Positions 1 through 7,789 of a stretch of 35,856 nt of DNA are shown here, in pieces. The notes below the pieces were generated by a model that had not been told where the DNA came from, did not search any database, and saw only the letters and a list, made by a program, of their open reading frames with translations. Each line of letters opens with the position of its first letter. Position 1 is the stretch's first letter. Where the stretch lies: NCBI GenBank assembly GCA_029851645.1, contig JARKVN010000138.1, positions 1 through 35,856 on the forward strand, in the 5' to 3' direction. The stretch is from Cellulosilyticum sp. (GTDB lineage Bacteria > Bacillota > Clostridia > Lachnospirales > Cellulosilyticaceae). Both the position numbers and the translations under genes were made by a program.

Positions 1-165
1 ATTTTTTAGTGCTTCATGATGATTTTTACTTTCCTGCAATAAATGCTTCATATCAGGGTTACAAACTTTTTCTAACACCTCATCAATAGAAGAAACTGCC
101 ATTTTAGTACCCGCATCACATTCTTGAAGGAGCATTATAGTATCCATATTTTCCGTAATAATCAT
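1..165 (-). CDS. Partial small protein of unknown function (N-terminal 55 residues), possibly a helical-bundle protein
   Basis: The reading frame opens at 165 and stays open to the window edge, so only the N-terminus is visible and the C-terminus is missing. It reads MIITENMDTIMLLQECDAGT and continues with alternating acidic, basic and hydrophobic residues (SIDEVLEKV, LLQESKNHHE), which suggests amphipathic helices. The charged helical pattern resembles small ferritin-like or four-helix-bundle proteins of clostridia, but I cannot name the family. The first ATG directly abuts an AAAGG. A second ATG at 147 has CGGA five bases upstream and may be the real start. A TATAAT lies about 20 bases upstream of the first ATG. 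It sits downstream of the Nudix gene on the same strand, 74 bases away. Confidence 0.5.
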   Translation of the reverse strand, partial: MIITENMDTIMLLQECDAGTKMAVSSIDEVLEKVCNPDMKHLLQESKNHHEALKN

Positions 166-239
166 CCTTTCTGTTTTTCATTATTATATCCAGAAAATGA
201 AATACAATGTATATAACTTACAATAGCTCCACTTTTAAT

Positions 240-833
240 TTACTCTTTTATAAATTGCTGCAAAATAATAAATGCTTTAATATCCATTTTGACATTACTT
301 TCTAGAAGTTCTTTAGCTTTCTCCTTTGAAATAAGAAGTGGTTCAATATCTTCATCAGCCTCTAAATAAGCCTTAGAAAGCTCTCCTGTACAAGTACAAT
401 AAACCATATGAACCGACTCATCTGTCATGCCTGGTGATAGGTAAACCTTCTGTCTACTTCGTTCTTCATCAATTGCTACAAGCTGAAGGCCTGTTTCTTC
501 TTTTAATTCTCTTGCTACAGAAACCTTAAAGTCTTCTGCTTCATCAACTAGACCTGCCGGAAGTTCGTAAATATAGTCATTAAGTGGGACACGGTATTGT
601 TTCACCAAAACTAACTTTGAAGAAGATTCATGAGTCGCCACAATTAAAACCGCATCTACTTGGTCTTCTGTATGTTCAAAACATTGCTTTCTCATCACTT
701 CCTCAGGCTTTCTAGATGCAATAAACCAGCTCTTTTCCTGACCTAATTTATTTTCATACACAGCGTGATAGAAGTTCAAAAATTTGGTTTGATTTAATGT
801 GATAAGTTCTTTAATCCTATTTTTATTCATCAT
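240..833 (-). CDS. Nudix hydrolase, ADP-ribose pyrophosphatase-like
   Basis: The 197-residue protein carries a complete Nudix box at residues 94-116: G94, E100, R108-E109, E112-E113, G115 and a hydrophobic L116, matching GX5EX7REUXEEXGU with no exception. These residues bind the divalent metal that cleaves a nucleoside diphosphate linked to another moiety. Length, and the segment ending in LPAGL before the box, fit the ADP-ribose pyrophosphatase (NudF-type) branch, which releases AMP and ribose 5-phosphate. The exact substrate is inference. The start is supported by AGAGGA seven to eight bases upstream of the first of two consecutive ATGs. It lies 43 bases downstream of the deoxynucleoside kinase on the same strand, with no terminator between them, so the two probably share a transcript for nucleotide recycling. 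Confidence 0.85.
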   Translation of the reverse strand: MMNKNRIKELITLNQTKFLNFYHAVYENKLGQEKSWFIASRKPEEVMRKQCFEHTEDQVDAVLIVATHESSSKLVLVKQYRVPLNDYIYELPAGLVDEAEDFKVSVARELKEETGLQLVAIDEERSRQKVYLSPGMTDESVHMVYCTCTGELSKAYLEADEDIEPLLISKEKAKELLESNVKMDIKAFIILQQFIKE

Positions 834-876
834 TTCTCATTCCTCTCATATGATATAGGCTTTTTACTTTATACTT

Positions 877-1527
877 CTACTTGCGAATTTTCTTTAACTG
901 CTCCTCTACTTTAGTAACTAGTCTCTTAGCATCCGCCTCACGATTTACAACATCATATTGATCCATATCTATGATGATGACTTCACTTGCTTTATAATGC
1001 CTCATAACCCAATTATCATAACCTTCCCAGAGCTTTCTATAATAAGCCTCAAGTTGTGTATCTAATTCATAACTTCTTCCACGCTTTAGAATACGTTCTA
1101 ACACTGTATCAAAAGAACCTTTTAAGTAAATCATTAAATCAGGTGATTTCTTTGGAAGTTCTTCTAATTCTTGAAGCATATTATTTAAGAGCCTATCATA
1201 AATCTCAAATTCTAAATCCGAAATACGCCCTAGTTCATTATTAACTTTAGCAAAGTACCAATCCTCATAAATACTTCTATCTAATATATTATTATCATGA
1301 TATAATGCCGCTTTAATGCTTTTAAAACGTGTGTCTAAAAAATGTAATTGAAGAAGAAATGGATATCTGTACTTTTCTATTTCTTCTGATGTAGCTGTAT
1401 AAAAAAGCGGTAAAATTGGATTATCATCTACACTTTCATAAAATACCTCTGTCTTAAAATGTTTTCCTAAAAGCTTTGCAACACTAGTTTTCCCTAAACC
1501 AATCATACCACCTACAACGATCAACAC
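877..1527 (-). CDS. Deoxynucleoside kinase (deoxyadenosine/deoxyguanosine kinase family)
   Basis: The 216-residue protein has a P-loop at residues 6-15 (GGMIGLGKTS), the D83-R84-S85 motif in LDRSIYED that holds the catalytic base region, and an arginine-rich lid at 149-154 (RGRSYE). This order is characteristic of bacterial deoxynucleoside kinases, which phosphorylate the 5' hydroxyl of salvaged deoxynucleosides with ATP in the cytoplasm. Length is normal. I cannot tell from sequence whether deoxyadenosine, deoxyguanosine or deoxycytidine is preferred. The start codon is GTG at 1527, preceded by AAGGTGA with a short spacing. It heads a probable operon with the Nudix hydrolase and is preceded by two sigma-A-like promoters. 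Confidence 0.85.
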   Translation of the reverse strand: MLIVVGGMIGLGKTSVAKLLGKHFKTEVFYESVDDNPILPLFYTATSEEIEKYRYPFLLQLHFLDTRFKSIKAALYHDNNILDRSIYEDWYFAKVNNELGRISDLEFEIYDRLLNNMLQELEELPKKSPDLMIYLKGSFDTVLERILKRGRSYELDTQLEAYYRKLWEGYDNWVMRHYKASEVIIIDMDQYDVVNREADAKRLVTKVEEQLKKIRK

Positions 1528-1559
1528 ACTTCACCTTTCCTTTCCTCATACCCATTCTT

Positions 1560-1588
1560 TATCTATATTTTCCCCTTACAAAAGTCAA
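1560..1588 (-). promoter_or_regulatory. Possible second, downstream promoter for the deoxynucleoside kinase operon
   Basis: TTGACT (1583-1588), a 17-base spacer and TAGATA (1560-1565) on the minus strand. It is weaker than the promoter at 1596-1624 and 36 bases closer to the gene. Tandem promoters are an inference from sequence alone. Confidence 0.35.
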
Positions 1589-1595
1589 CTCTATC

Positions 1596-1624
1596 ATCAT
1601 AATAGGTTGCATAGTTCTTGTCAA
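1596..1624 (-). promoter_or_regulatory. Sigma-A-type promoter for the deoxynucleoside kinase operon
   Basis: On the minus strand TTGACA (1619-1624) is followed by a 17-base spacer and TATGAT (1596-1601). The -35 box is perfect and the -10 has one mismatch. It sits between the terminator of the upstream lipoprotein gene and the kinase start. Confidence 0.6.
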
Positions 1625-1633
1625 CTGAACCAT

Positions 1634-1675
1634 AAAAAACTGTGTTTAAAAGCCTCATTTTTAAACACAGTTTTT
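1634..1675 (-). terminator. Intrinsic terminator after the lipoprotein gene
   Basis: A near-perfect stem (ACTGTGTTTAAAA paired with TTTTAAACACAGT) around a short loop (about 1652-1657) ends in TTTTTT on the minus strand. It lies 18 bases past the stop codon of the lipoprotein gene. Confidence 0.85.
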
Positions 1676-1692
1676 CCATTCTATCTTTATTA

Positions 1693-2682
1693 CTAATTCC
1701 AATCTTTTAATTTGCTAATATTATTAGCTTCATAAAATTCATTTCTAATGATATTGCCACTTTCCTCATCATAGGTACAATCATAGTATATCAGTGCTGC
1801 ACCTGACTTATAGGTCACAATGATATGAATATTTTCATAATCGTTATAGTCTACATACACAATATACTCTAAACCACCTAATTGAATATAACTCTTCTCA
1901 AAAAGCGGATAAATTTCATCTCCTTTTCGAAGTACCAATGTCCATTGTTGACCATCATCCATTAAATACTCACCCGCTTCTGAAATCTCACCTTGTGAAT
2001 AAACCTCAATGGTTTCATTATTACCATCTTTATCCATGTCTACTTCATAACTGCTAAAAAGATTTAATCCATCAAGATATGTACTATCTTGAATAGGCGT
2101 AATTAAATCACCTTCTCGTCTTTTACCTTCTTCTGCACCTACACTAAGATATTTAATACTATCTTTTCCAATCTTACCATCATAAGTTACAAGATACTCA
2201 CAACTCTTATTTTCATAAGAAACTGTAATAATAATTTGTGGAATTCCCTCTGGGTGATTTGCCTTTACAAGTAATCCATATCCTTCTGTTGTTGCTTCTT
2301 TAGTGTACAAGACGTCTTTAGGAATATAACGTTCTCCTGTATATTCTACTGTGCTAATGGTAATCTTGCTCCCATTATACTTAGGAATAATTAGCATAGA
2401 TTCCTTAGAACCTTCTTCATAAACATAGGAATCTAGTGTATTTAAATGACTTAAATCCTTCTCTGATGGTGAGTTAATGATAATCCCTAAATCCGTAACA
2501 TTATTATAGTTTTCATAAATTGTATTATAAATACTCGATTCGATGGGTGCTGTTGTTTCTACAGTTGGATTTTGTGAAGTGATAGGCGCTTTAGAAGGTT
2601 CTTCTTGCCCACAGCCAACAAATAGTACACTTACCATTGTACTTACTATAAGAAAAGTTCGCCAATTTTTATTTATTTTCAT
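1693..2682 (-). CDS. Lipoprotein of unknown function with an EF-hand-like calcium loop
   Basis: The 329-residue protein begins with a lipoprotein signal: basic residues, a hydrophobic stretch (about 9-20) and a lipobox ending at C24 (LFVGC), so it should be lipid-anchored on the outer face of the membrane. After a Pro/Thr/Ser-rich linker (about 26-50) comes an extracellular domain I do not recognise. Residues 215-223 (DMDKDGNNE) have the spacing of a calcium loop, with D215, D217, D219 and N221, as in EF-hand or VCBS/FG-GAP-like motifs. That loop is the only functional hint. The start has AAAGGGG seven bases upstream. A strong terminator follows and DUF445 is the upstream neighbour on the same strand, so the two may be co-transcribed. 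No frameshift or truncation is seen. Confidence 0.7.
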   Translation of the reverse strand: MKINKNWRTFLIVSTMVSVLFVGCGQEEPSKAPITSQNPTVETTAPIESSIYNTIYENYNNVTDLGIIINSPSEKDLSHLNTLDSYVYEEGSKESMLIIPKYNGSKITISTVEYTGERYIPKDVLYTKEATTEGYGLLVKANHPEGIPQIIITVSYENKSCEYLVTYDGKIGKDSIKYLSVGAEEGKRREGDLITPIQDSTYLDGLNLFSSYEVDMDKDGNNETIEVYSQGEISEAGEYLMDDGQQWTLVLRKGDEIYPLFEKSYIQLGGLEYIVYVDYNDYENIHIIVTYKSGAALIYYDCTYDEESGNIIRNEFYEANNISKLKDWN

Positions 2683-2766
2683 TATTTTGCCCCTTTCATC
2701 AGGTCATCAAATAACATCATACTCTTCTTGCATCTTACCACTATTTTTATATTTATTCAACTCTTT

Positions 2767-3672
2767 CTATATTAAGCTTGCTATCATCCCCATAATAGCT
2801 CCTAATAAGACACCTAACCAAACAATAGCATTTAATTCTTTTCGCATAATAGATAAAATGATTTGCTCTACTTCTAATAAATCTAACGACAAAATTCTTT
2901 CTTCTACAAGCTTTTGTATATTTAACCCTTTTAATAAGCTAGTCATATGATTTTGAATGAACTTTTCATAACCATTTAATAAGGCTCTTTTAAGGAGCTC
3001 ATCATATGGCATTACCTTTTCTATAACGTCCTTTATTTGAGTATTCAATAGGTTCTTACTCTCTTCTTCAACAGCCTTTCTAATAATGCCCTCTCCCTCA
3101 TCCATAATAAACTGAGAAACAACAGGTTCTATTTTACTGGCAATACTTTCTACTAAATTGTCATTAATAAAGAAGCTCATAGGGCCTAGCAAATTACCAA
3201 AACTTCCCTCTTTAAAGGATACTTGAATTTTCTCTACAATAATTTTACCTAATTCCATACTCACCATTTTACTATATAACTTATAAGTCATTTGCTCTTC
3301 TGCTTCACGAACAAGATACCTACTTTGCTCGCTACCAACACACCCGCTTAGTAAGTCACCCAAAGTTTCTTCACGCTGTGCTTGCTCATTTAAATACGTA
3401 TCTATAGCTTTCTCAATGTCTTTATAAACTTCTTCTCTTAAAAGCCAAGAACGTAATACTTCTTCATTAAGGAGTTCCTTGCTAATCACTTCTCCCACTT
3501 TATGTGCAATACGTTCTCTTTCTTTTGGAATCACACCCGGTGTAAAGGGTAAGGTGAATCCGCCTACCTTTACGGGATTAAGCGGTCTAAATAACATTTT
3601 AATCGCAATACCATTTGTAATTCCTCCAATAACTGCTCCAGCTATAGTGCTGATTACAAAATTTACACTCAT
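2767..3672 (-). CDS. DUF445 family membrane protein (YheB-like)
   Basis: The 301-residue protein has the DUF445 N-terminal signature: a glycine-rich hydrophobic helix (about 3-25, with AGAVIGGITNGIAIKMLFRP) followed by LPFTPGVIPKERERIA. The middle is a long, charged, mainly helical region. The last 20 residues (VLLGAIMGMIASLI) form a second membrane helix, so both ends are probably in the membrane with the body on one side. This layout and length match Bacillus YheB, whose function is not firmly known. The start is supported by GAGGAG six bases upstream. Eighty-odd bases separate it from the lipoprotein gene downstream. Confidence 0.8.
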   Translation of the reverse strand: MSVNFVISTIAGAVIGGITNGIAIKMLFRPLNPVKVGGFTLPFTPGVIPKERERIAHKVGEVISKELLNEEVLRSWLLREEVYKDIEKAIDTYLNEQAQREETLGDLLSGCVGSEQSRYLVREAEEQMTYKLYSKMVSMELGKIIVEKIQVSFKEGSFGNLLGPMSFFINDNLVESIASKIEPVVSQFIMDEGEGIIRKAVEEESKNLLNTQIKDVIEKVMPYDELLKRALLNGYEKFIQNHMTSLLKGLNIQKLVEERILSLDLLEVEQIILSIMRKELNAIVWLGVLLGAIMGMIASLI

Positions 3673-3746
3673 ACATTTCTCCTCTTTTCCTATGTTTTCT
3701 CATAGCTTAGTAGGTTGTCCTATTATGAACCATTTTATTTTATAAC

Positions 3747-3782
3747 AAAAAAAGACCTAAAAGCAATATGCTCTTAAGCCTT
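3747..3782 (-). terminator. Intrinsic terminator after the amidase gene
   Basis: On the minus strand AAGGCTTAAGAGCA pairs with TGCTTTTAGGTCTT through 14 positions, three of them G-U wobbles, around a three-base loop, and is followed by a run of T. It starts just past the amidase stop. Confidence 0.75.
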
Positions 3783-3790
3783 AATCTTTG

Positions 3791-5884
3791 TCATAGTTTT
3801 AAACCTTCTAAAATAGCCTGATAGACACCATTTGCCCATGTATTAATAAAACTTGCTGTATTAATACGACTTGCATCCCCTTCATTAGATAAGAAACCTG
3901 TTTCAATTAAAACAGCTGGCATGTTTGTTGTATTTAAGACATAAAGGTCTGCTCTTGGTTTAATGCCACGATTCACCATGCCACAATCTTCTACAAGACG
4001 ATTTTGTACAAGCTGAGCAATCTCCTTTCCTCTTGTATCTGTTGTACTTGGATAGTAAAGCGTTTCTGCTCCTTTTACTGCTGGTGAAGCAGCCGAATTA
4101 TTATGAATACTTACAAATAAATCCGCCTCAACTTCATTAGCTAAAGTACTTCTAAACTTTAAAGTTGGATAAACATCTGTCTCTCTCGTTATATAAACCT
4201 TAATATTTTCATCTGCTTCAAGTAATTTATATAATGCCATCCCCTGATTAAAGTTTACATCTTTTTCTTTTAATCCATTTCCAAGGGTTCCACTATCAGA
4301 ACCACCATGTCCTAAGTCTAATACAACAATTTGACTATACTTTTCACTTGGTTTTACCATCTTTAAAGTTACTCTATCACCATCTTGTGATAACTCATAG
4401 GCATAAATTCTTTGTGTTTCTATTGTAATTTGAGTTGTTCCTCCATGACTAATACTAATTGTTTTTATCATATCATCATTAATGGTACGTGTTTCTGGTT
4501 TTAAAATACTACTATAATCTGCACCTAAGTCCATAACGAGCTTTCTATTCCGATAATCATCTGTCACTTTTATCTTACTTGTTGTAAGACCACTCAGATG
4601 AGTTAACGTTAATGTAGGGTTACTATCCTTGATATAAGTTAGTGCTGATAGAGTGTTTTCAGGATTTTGTTCTGTCTCTTCATCCTTATGCTCTTCACTT
4701 GTCTGCCCTGATTTTATAATCAGATTGGTTCCATTTACTGCCTCTTCAAAAGTATAAGTGATACTTTCTTTAAGTTGAATGGTTCCTTGAATATCATTCC
4801 CAACTTGAGTCATGGTGATTTGATTAATAAAAAGACTAGAAATTCCTGTCCAGTTTACTGCTTGCTCTATTTGTACATTAGGTAAGGTAAACTTTAGCAT
4901 TTGGTTCTTACCTTCTGTTACAAAGATTTGTGCTTCACCTAAGCCCTTAAAATAAATTTTATCTGTCGTATCCGTTGAACTCACACTCATTTGCTCAAGG
5001 TTCTGTGCCTTAAGTTGTAATATGAGTTGCTTACGATCATCTGATAAACTAGCCTTAACTTGAGTTCCTGATTTTAAATCCAATACCACACGTGTTGTAT
5101 CTGGAGTAAACTGACTGGTTCGGATGTTTTTTACATATGTATTAGACTCGGGTGTTATTTGATTACTAAGCTGACTCTTACTATTTTTAATATCCACAAC
5201 GACTCTTCCACTCATTGTGCTTATAGCAACTTCTGAAAGTGCTGATGAAGCAGTTATCGTTGCCTTCATTACGTTTTTAGATTCACTCACTTCTACTTTT
5301 TGTATAGAAGTCATTTCATAACTTTCTGATGGTACACTAAAATCGTTCTCATTACTTTGCCCGAAATAAGTCTGACCTGTCACATTTTGTGCATCCTCTA
5401 TATCTGGCACACTAGTTATTGGTTCCTTAATATTTACAGACCGATTGGATGAGTCCCAATGTACTATAAAACCTAAGGACTCACTTACAAAACGGATGGG
5501 AATCATCACCTTATTATTAATAATCTTCCCTGGTACGTCCATAGAAATTTCTTTCCCATTAATCATGGCTATAGTTTGATTCATAACTAAAATAATGGTT
5601 TTATCTTTATATTCAATAGTAACCTTCTTTGCGCCATCATCCCACTTCACTTGTGCCCCCATGGCTTCAAAAACCTCTCTGGCTGGCACTAGGACTCTTC
5701 CATTTAATTGAATTGGATCCATTACTTTTGTTTCAATTTTCTCATTATTAACATAAAGAGAAATCGTTGGTAGATTATAAGCTATAGCCTGTCCATCTAT
5801 ATATAGCGTTTCTGCTTTTGTTGTTACCATACTTGTACAAAGAACGCACCCAGCAAGCAATACTGCGCTCGTTTTTCGTTTCAT
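3791..5884 (-). CDS. N-acetylmuramoyl-L-alanine amidase (Amidase_3) with a stalk domain and AMIN domains
   Basis: The 697-residue secreted enzyme should cut the bond between muramic acid and the stem peptide. In order: signal peptide (1-25, ending TTKAE), a copper-amine-oxidase-N-type stalk domain (about 30-155, with repeated VPARE/IPIRF elements), AMIN-like beta-rich repeats (about 190-500) and a zinc amidase domain (519-697). The zinc ligands fit H526 (DLGHGG), E540 and H594 (SIHNNS), with catalytic E661 (LIETGF). The first ligand motif reads DLGHGG rather than the usual DPGHGG. The start has GGAGG nine bases upstream. It follows the M23 peptidase gene by 60 bases with no terminator, so both are probably one transcript for septum or spore-wall remodelling. 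The terminator at 3747-3782 ends it. Confidence 0.9.
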   Translation of the reverse strand: MKRKTSAVLLAGCVLCTSMVTTKAETLYIDGQAIAYNLPTISLYVNNEKIETKVMDPIQLNGRVLVPAREVFEAMGAQVKWDDGAKKVTIEYKDKTIILVMNQTIAMINGKEISMDVPGKIINNKVMIPIRFVSESLGFIVHWDSSNRSVNIKEPITSVPDIEDAQNVTGQTYFGQSNENDFSVPSESYEMTSIQKVEVSESKNVMKATITASSALSEVAISTMSGRVVVDIKNSKSQLSNQITPESNTYVKNIRTSQFTPDTTRVVLDLKSGTQVKASLSDDRKQLILQLKAQNLEQMSVSSTDTTDKIYFKGLGEAQIFVTEGKNQMLKFTLPNVQIEQAVNWTGISSLFINQITMTQVGNDIQGTIQLKESITYTFEEAVNGTNLIIKSGQTSEEHKDEETEQNPENTLSALTYIKDSNPTLTLTHLSGLTTSKIKVTDDYRNRKLVMDLGADYSSILKPETRTINDDMIKTISISHGGTTQITIETQRIYAYELSQDGDRVTLKMVKPSEKYSQIVVLDLGHGGSDSGTLGNGLKEKDVNFNQGMALYKLLEADENIKVYITRETDVYPTLKFRSTLANEVEADLFVSIHNNSAASPAVKGAETLYYPSTTDTRGKEIAQLVQNRLVEDCGMVNRGIKPRADLYVLNTTNMPAVLIETGFLSNEGDASRINTASFINTWANGVYQAILEGLKL

Positions 5885-5944
5885 GATGTCATTCCTCCAA
5901 TTGCTTTTTTAGTTTTTATAAAATTTACCATTTTCCCTTTTCCC

Positions 5945-7558
5945 TTAAATATATTGAGATGGGTTAACAGGTGTTCCATTTCTTCTAATTTCAAAGTGAA
6001 CATGGTTTCCTGTCGAGTCCCCTGTTGAACCAACTCCAGCAATCCGCTCTCCCTTAGCAACAGTTTCTCCAACATTAACATATAATTTACTGTTATGTGC
6101 ATAGTAAGTTTGGTACCCATTACTATGTTCAATAATGATTAATTTTCCATAACCTCCTGAATTGTACCCTGAGTAAATGACCTTTCCGCCTGCTGCGGCA
6201 TAAACAGGTGTCCCTGCTGATGCTGCAATATCAATGCCTTTATGGAAACTTCCCCATCTTGAACCATATCCTGATGAAAGACTGCCTTTTCCTTTTAATG
6301 GATGTGCAAACATACCTGAGCTACTGCTATTTTTTTCATTACTACCTGTGTAATAAGTTTCAGATGATTTGGGCTTTTCTTTTGTCCCATAAGCAATCAC
6401 CTTTGTTTTGGCTTCTGAAAGTACTTTTTCTGAAATCAGCGTTCGACTTGCTTCTACTCCATTTACTTTAGTGACAGCTACAGTAAGTTCCTTTAACCCA
6501 TCATAACCCTCTTGATAAACTTTTGTTTCATCCTTATATAAATCGGAAAATTCTACATACTCAATATCTGCTGGGATAAGTTCTTTAAAAGTTGCTTCTT
6601 CTACTGTGGTAATGGATAAGATAGGAAGGGATTGCTCTACCTTAATCACCTCTCCAATTTGCATTCTTGTTTCATCTTCAATGCTTGGGTTAAGTTCTAA
6701 AATATGCTCCATTGTCGTCCCATAAGTCATTGCAATATCCCAAATATTATCGCCCTCTTTTAACGCATACTCAATGATTTCATAACGATTTTCTAGTAAT
6801 TTTTCTTCAGCTTCTTCTTGGGTTAAAATCTCATCTTGACTGACATAAATATTACGCACTGTGACTTCTTCATTAAAATCAAAGTTCTGAATCGTACGTT
6901 TAATTTTTTGCCCTTTACTCTCCTTAGAAGCTTCAGCTCCCATCTCTTCTACTTGAATCTCATTTACTGAAATTTTAGTTGTTACCTTATCATGTGGTAA
7001 AGCCTCTTCTATTTCAATAATTTCTAGCTCTGCATCCCTAGCTGCTTTTCTATTGTCTATGCTAACGGATTCTTCTGAAATCGTTACTTCTTCTAAAGTT
7101 AACTGCCCTTCACTTGGTAAATGTGCTTTGGCAATTGCGCTTAAAACCTCTGTAGCTTCTTCTTGATTACTGACAATGGCGTAGCTTACACCATCTACTA
7201 GAATTTCATAAGCTTCTACACCATAGCTAATGGCATGACTAATTGCAGCAACTGTTTCATTATAACTTTGTCTTTCTGACGCTTTACTATGTACAGCTTC
7301 CACTTCTATTGTTTCATTTACTACAATATCCTTCTTTAAGTCTTCTTTTAACTTAGAAACAACTGATTCATAAGCCTTCTTAACTTCTTCTTTATCTTTC
7401 ATTGTTGCTACCACTTGATCATTGATATAAACCGCATAAGAATTTTTTCTAGTTCCTGCCCATACTAATGTACTGGCTACAAGGGTAACAATAATTCCTC
7501 CTACTATAAGTTGTCTGTTTTTTTTATTATCTTTATTATCTTCTTTTGTCAAAGACAT
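5945..7558 (-). CDS. Membrane-anchored M23 peptidase with LysM and G5 domains
   Basis: The 537-residue protein has a short charged cytoplasmic tail, one membrane helix (about 17-35), an extracellular helical and beta region (about 40-240), a LysM domain (about 260-310, EGDNIWDIAMTYGTT), a G5 domain (about 313-395) and a C-terminal LytM/M23 endopeptidase domain (415-537). The zinc site is complete: H439 and D443 in HKGID, H519 and H521 in HVHFE, with active-site H488 in YYAHN. It should cleave peptide cross-links in peptidoglycan. LysM and G5 presumably bind glycan. The start has AGGTGA at short spacing. It heads an operon with the amidase. Three 11-base-spaced direct repeats lie upstream. Confidence 0.9.
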   Translation of the reverse strand: MSLTKEDNKDNKKNRQLIVGGIIVTLVASTLVWAGTRKNSYAVYINDQVVATMKDKEEVKKAYESVVSKLKEDLKKDIVVNETIEVEAVHSKASERQSYNETVAAISHAISYGVEAYEILVDGVSYAIVSNQEEATEVLSAIAKAHLPSEGQLTLEEVTISEESVSIDNRKAARDAELEIIEIEEALPHDKVTTKISVNEIQVEEMGAEASKESKGQKIKRTIQNFDFNEEVTVRNIYVSQDEILTQEEAEEKLLENRYEIIEYALKEGDNIWDIAMTYGTTMEHILELNPSIEDETRMQIGEVIKVEQSLPILSITTVEEATFKELIPADIEYVEFSDLYKDETKVYQEGYDGLKELTVAVTKVNGVEASRTLISEKVLSEAKTKVIAYGTKEKPKSSETYYTGSNEKNSSSSGMFAHPLKGKGSLSSGYGSRWGSFHKGIDIAASAGTPVYAAAGGKVIYSGYNSGGYGKLIIIEHSNGYQTYYAHNSKLYVNVGETVAKGERIAGVGSTGDSTGNHVHFEIRRNGTPVNPSQYI

Positions 7559-7615
7559 AATTCACCTGCTTTTTTAATGTAAATATATCCACTTGTTACA
7601 TTTTATATCTTAATT

Positions 7616-7643
7616 ATTAACTAAATATTAACCAAACATTAAC
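7616..7643. repeat. Three ATTAAC direct repeats with an 11-base period
   Basis: ATTAAC occurs at 7616-7621, 7627-7632 and 7638-7643 with five-base AT-rich spacers. It lies 58 bases upstream of the M23 peptidase start, in the divergent region shared with the SGNH hydrolase. The 11-base period is that of OmpR/PhoB-family operators such as those of PhoP or WalR. Which regulator binds is unknown. The rest of this 231-base divergent region is AT-rich with no clear gene. Confidence 0.5.
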
Positions 7644-7789
7644 TCTAAAATACATCTCTGTTATAAGCTTGAACTTTGTTTAAAATAATCTATGTCTTTT
7701 AGAATTCTTTTCTATTCCAAAGATTATTGTAATCTGTCATTGTAAATTATCCTCCTTCCAGTTAAACTAATACTTGGAGGTATACAGAC

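Noticed and set aside
5881-6132. Minus-strand open frame of 83 codons overlapping the M23 gene
   Set aside because: It lies in another frame of the coding DNA for the M23 catalytic domain, has no motif and no SD, and would overlap a well-supported enzyme.
7559-7789. A small gene in the M23-SGNH divergent region
   Set aside because: Only short AT-rich frames without SD sites; the region holds the direct repeats and promoters instead.
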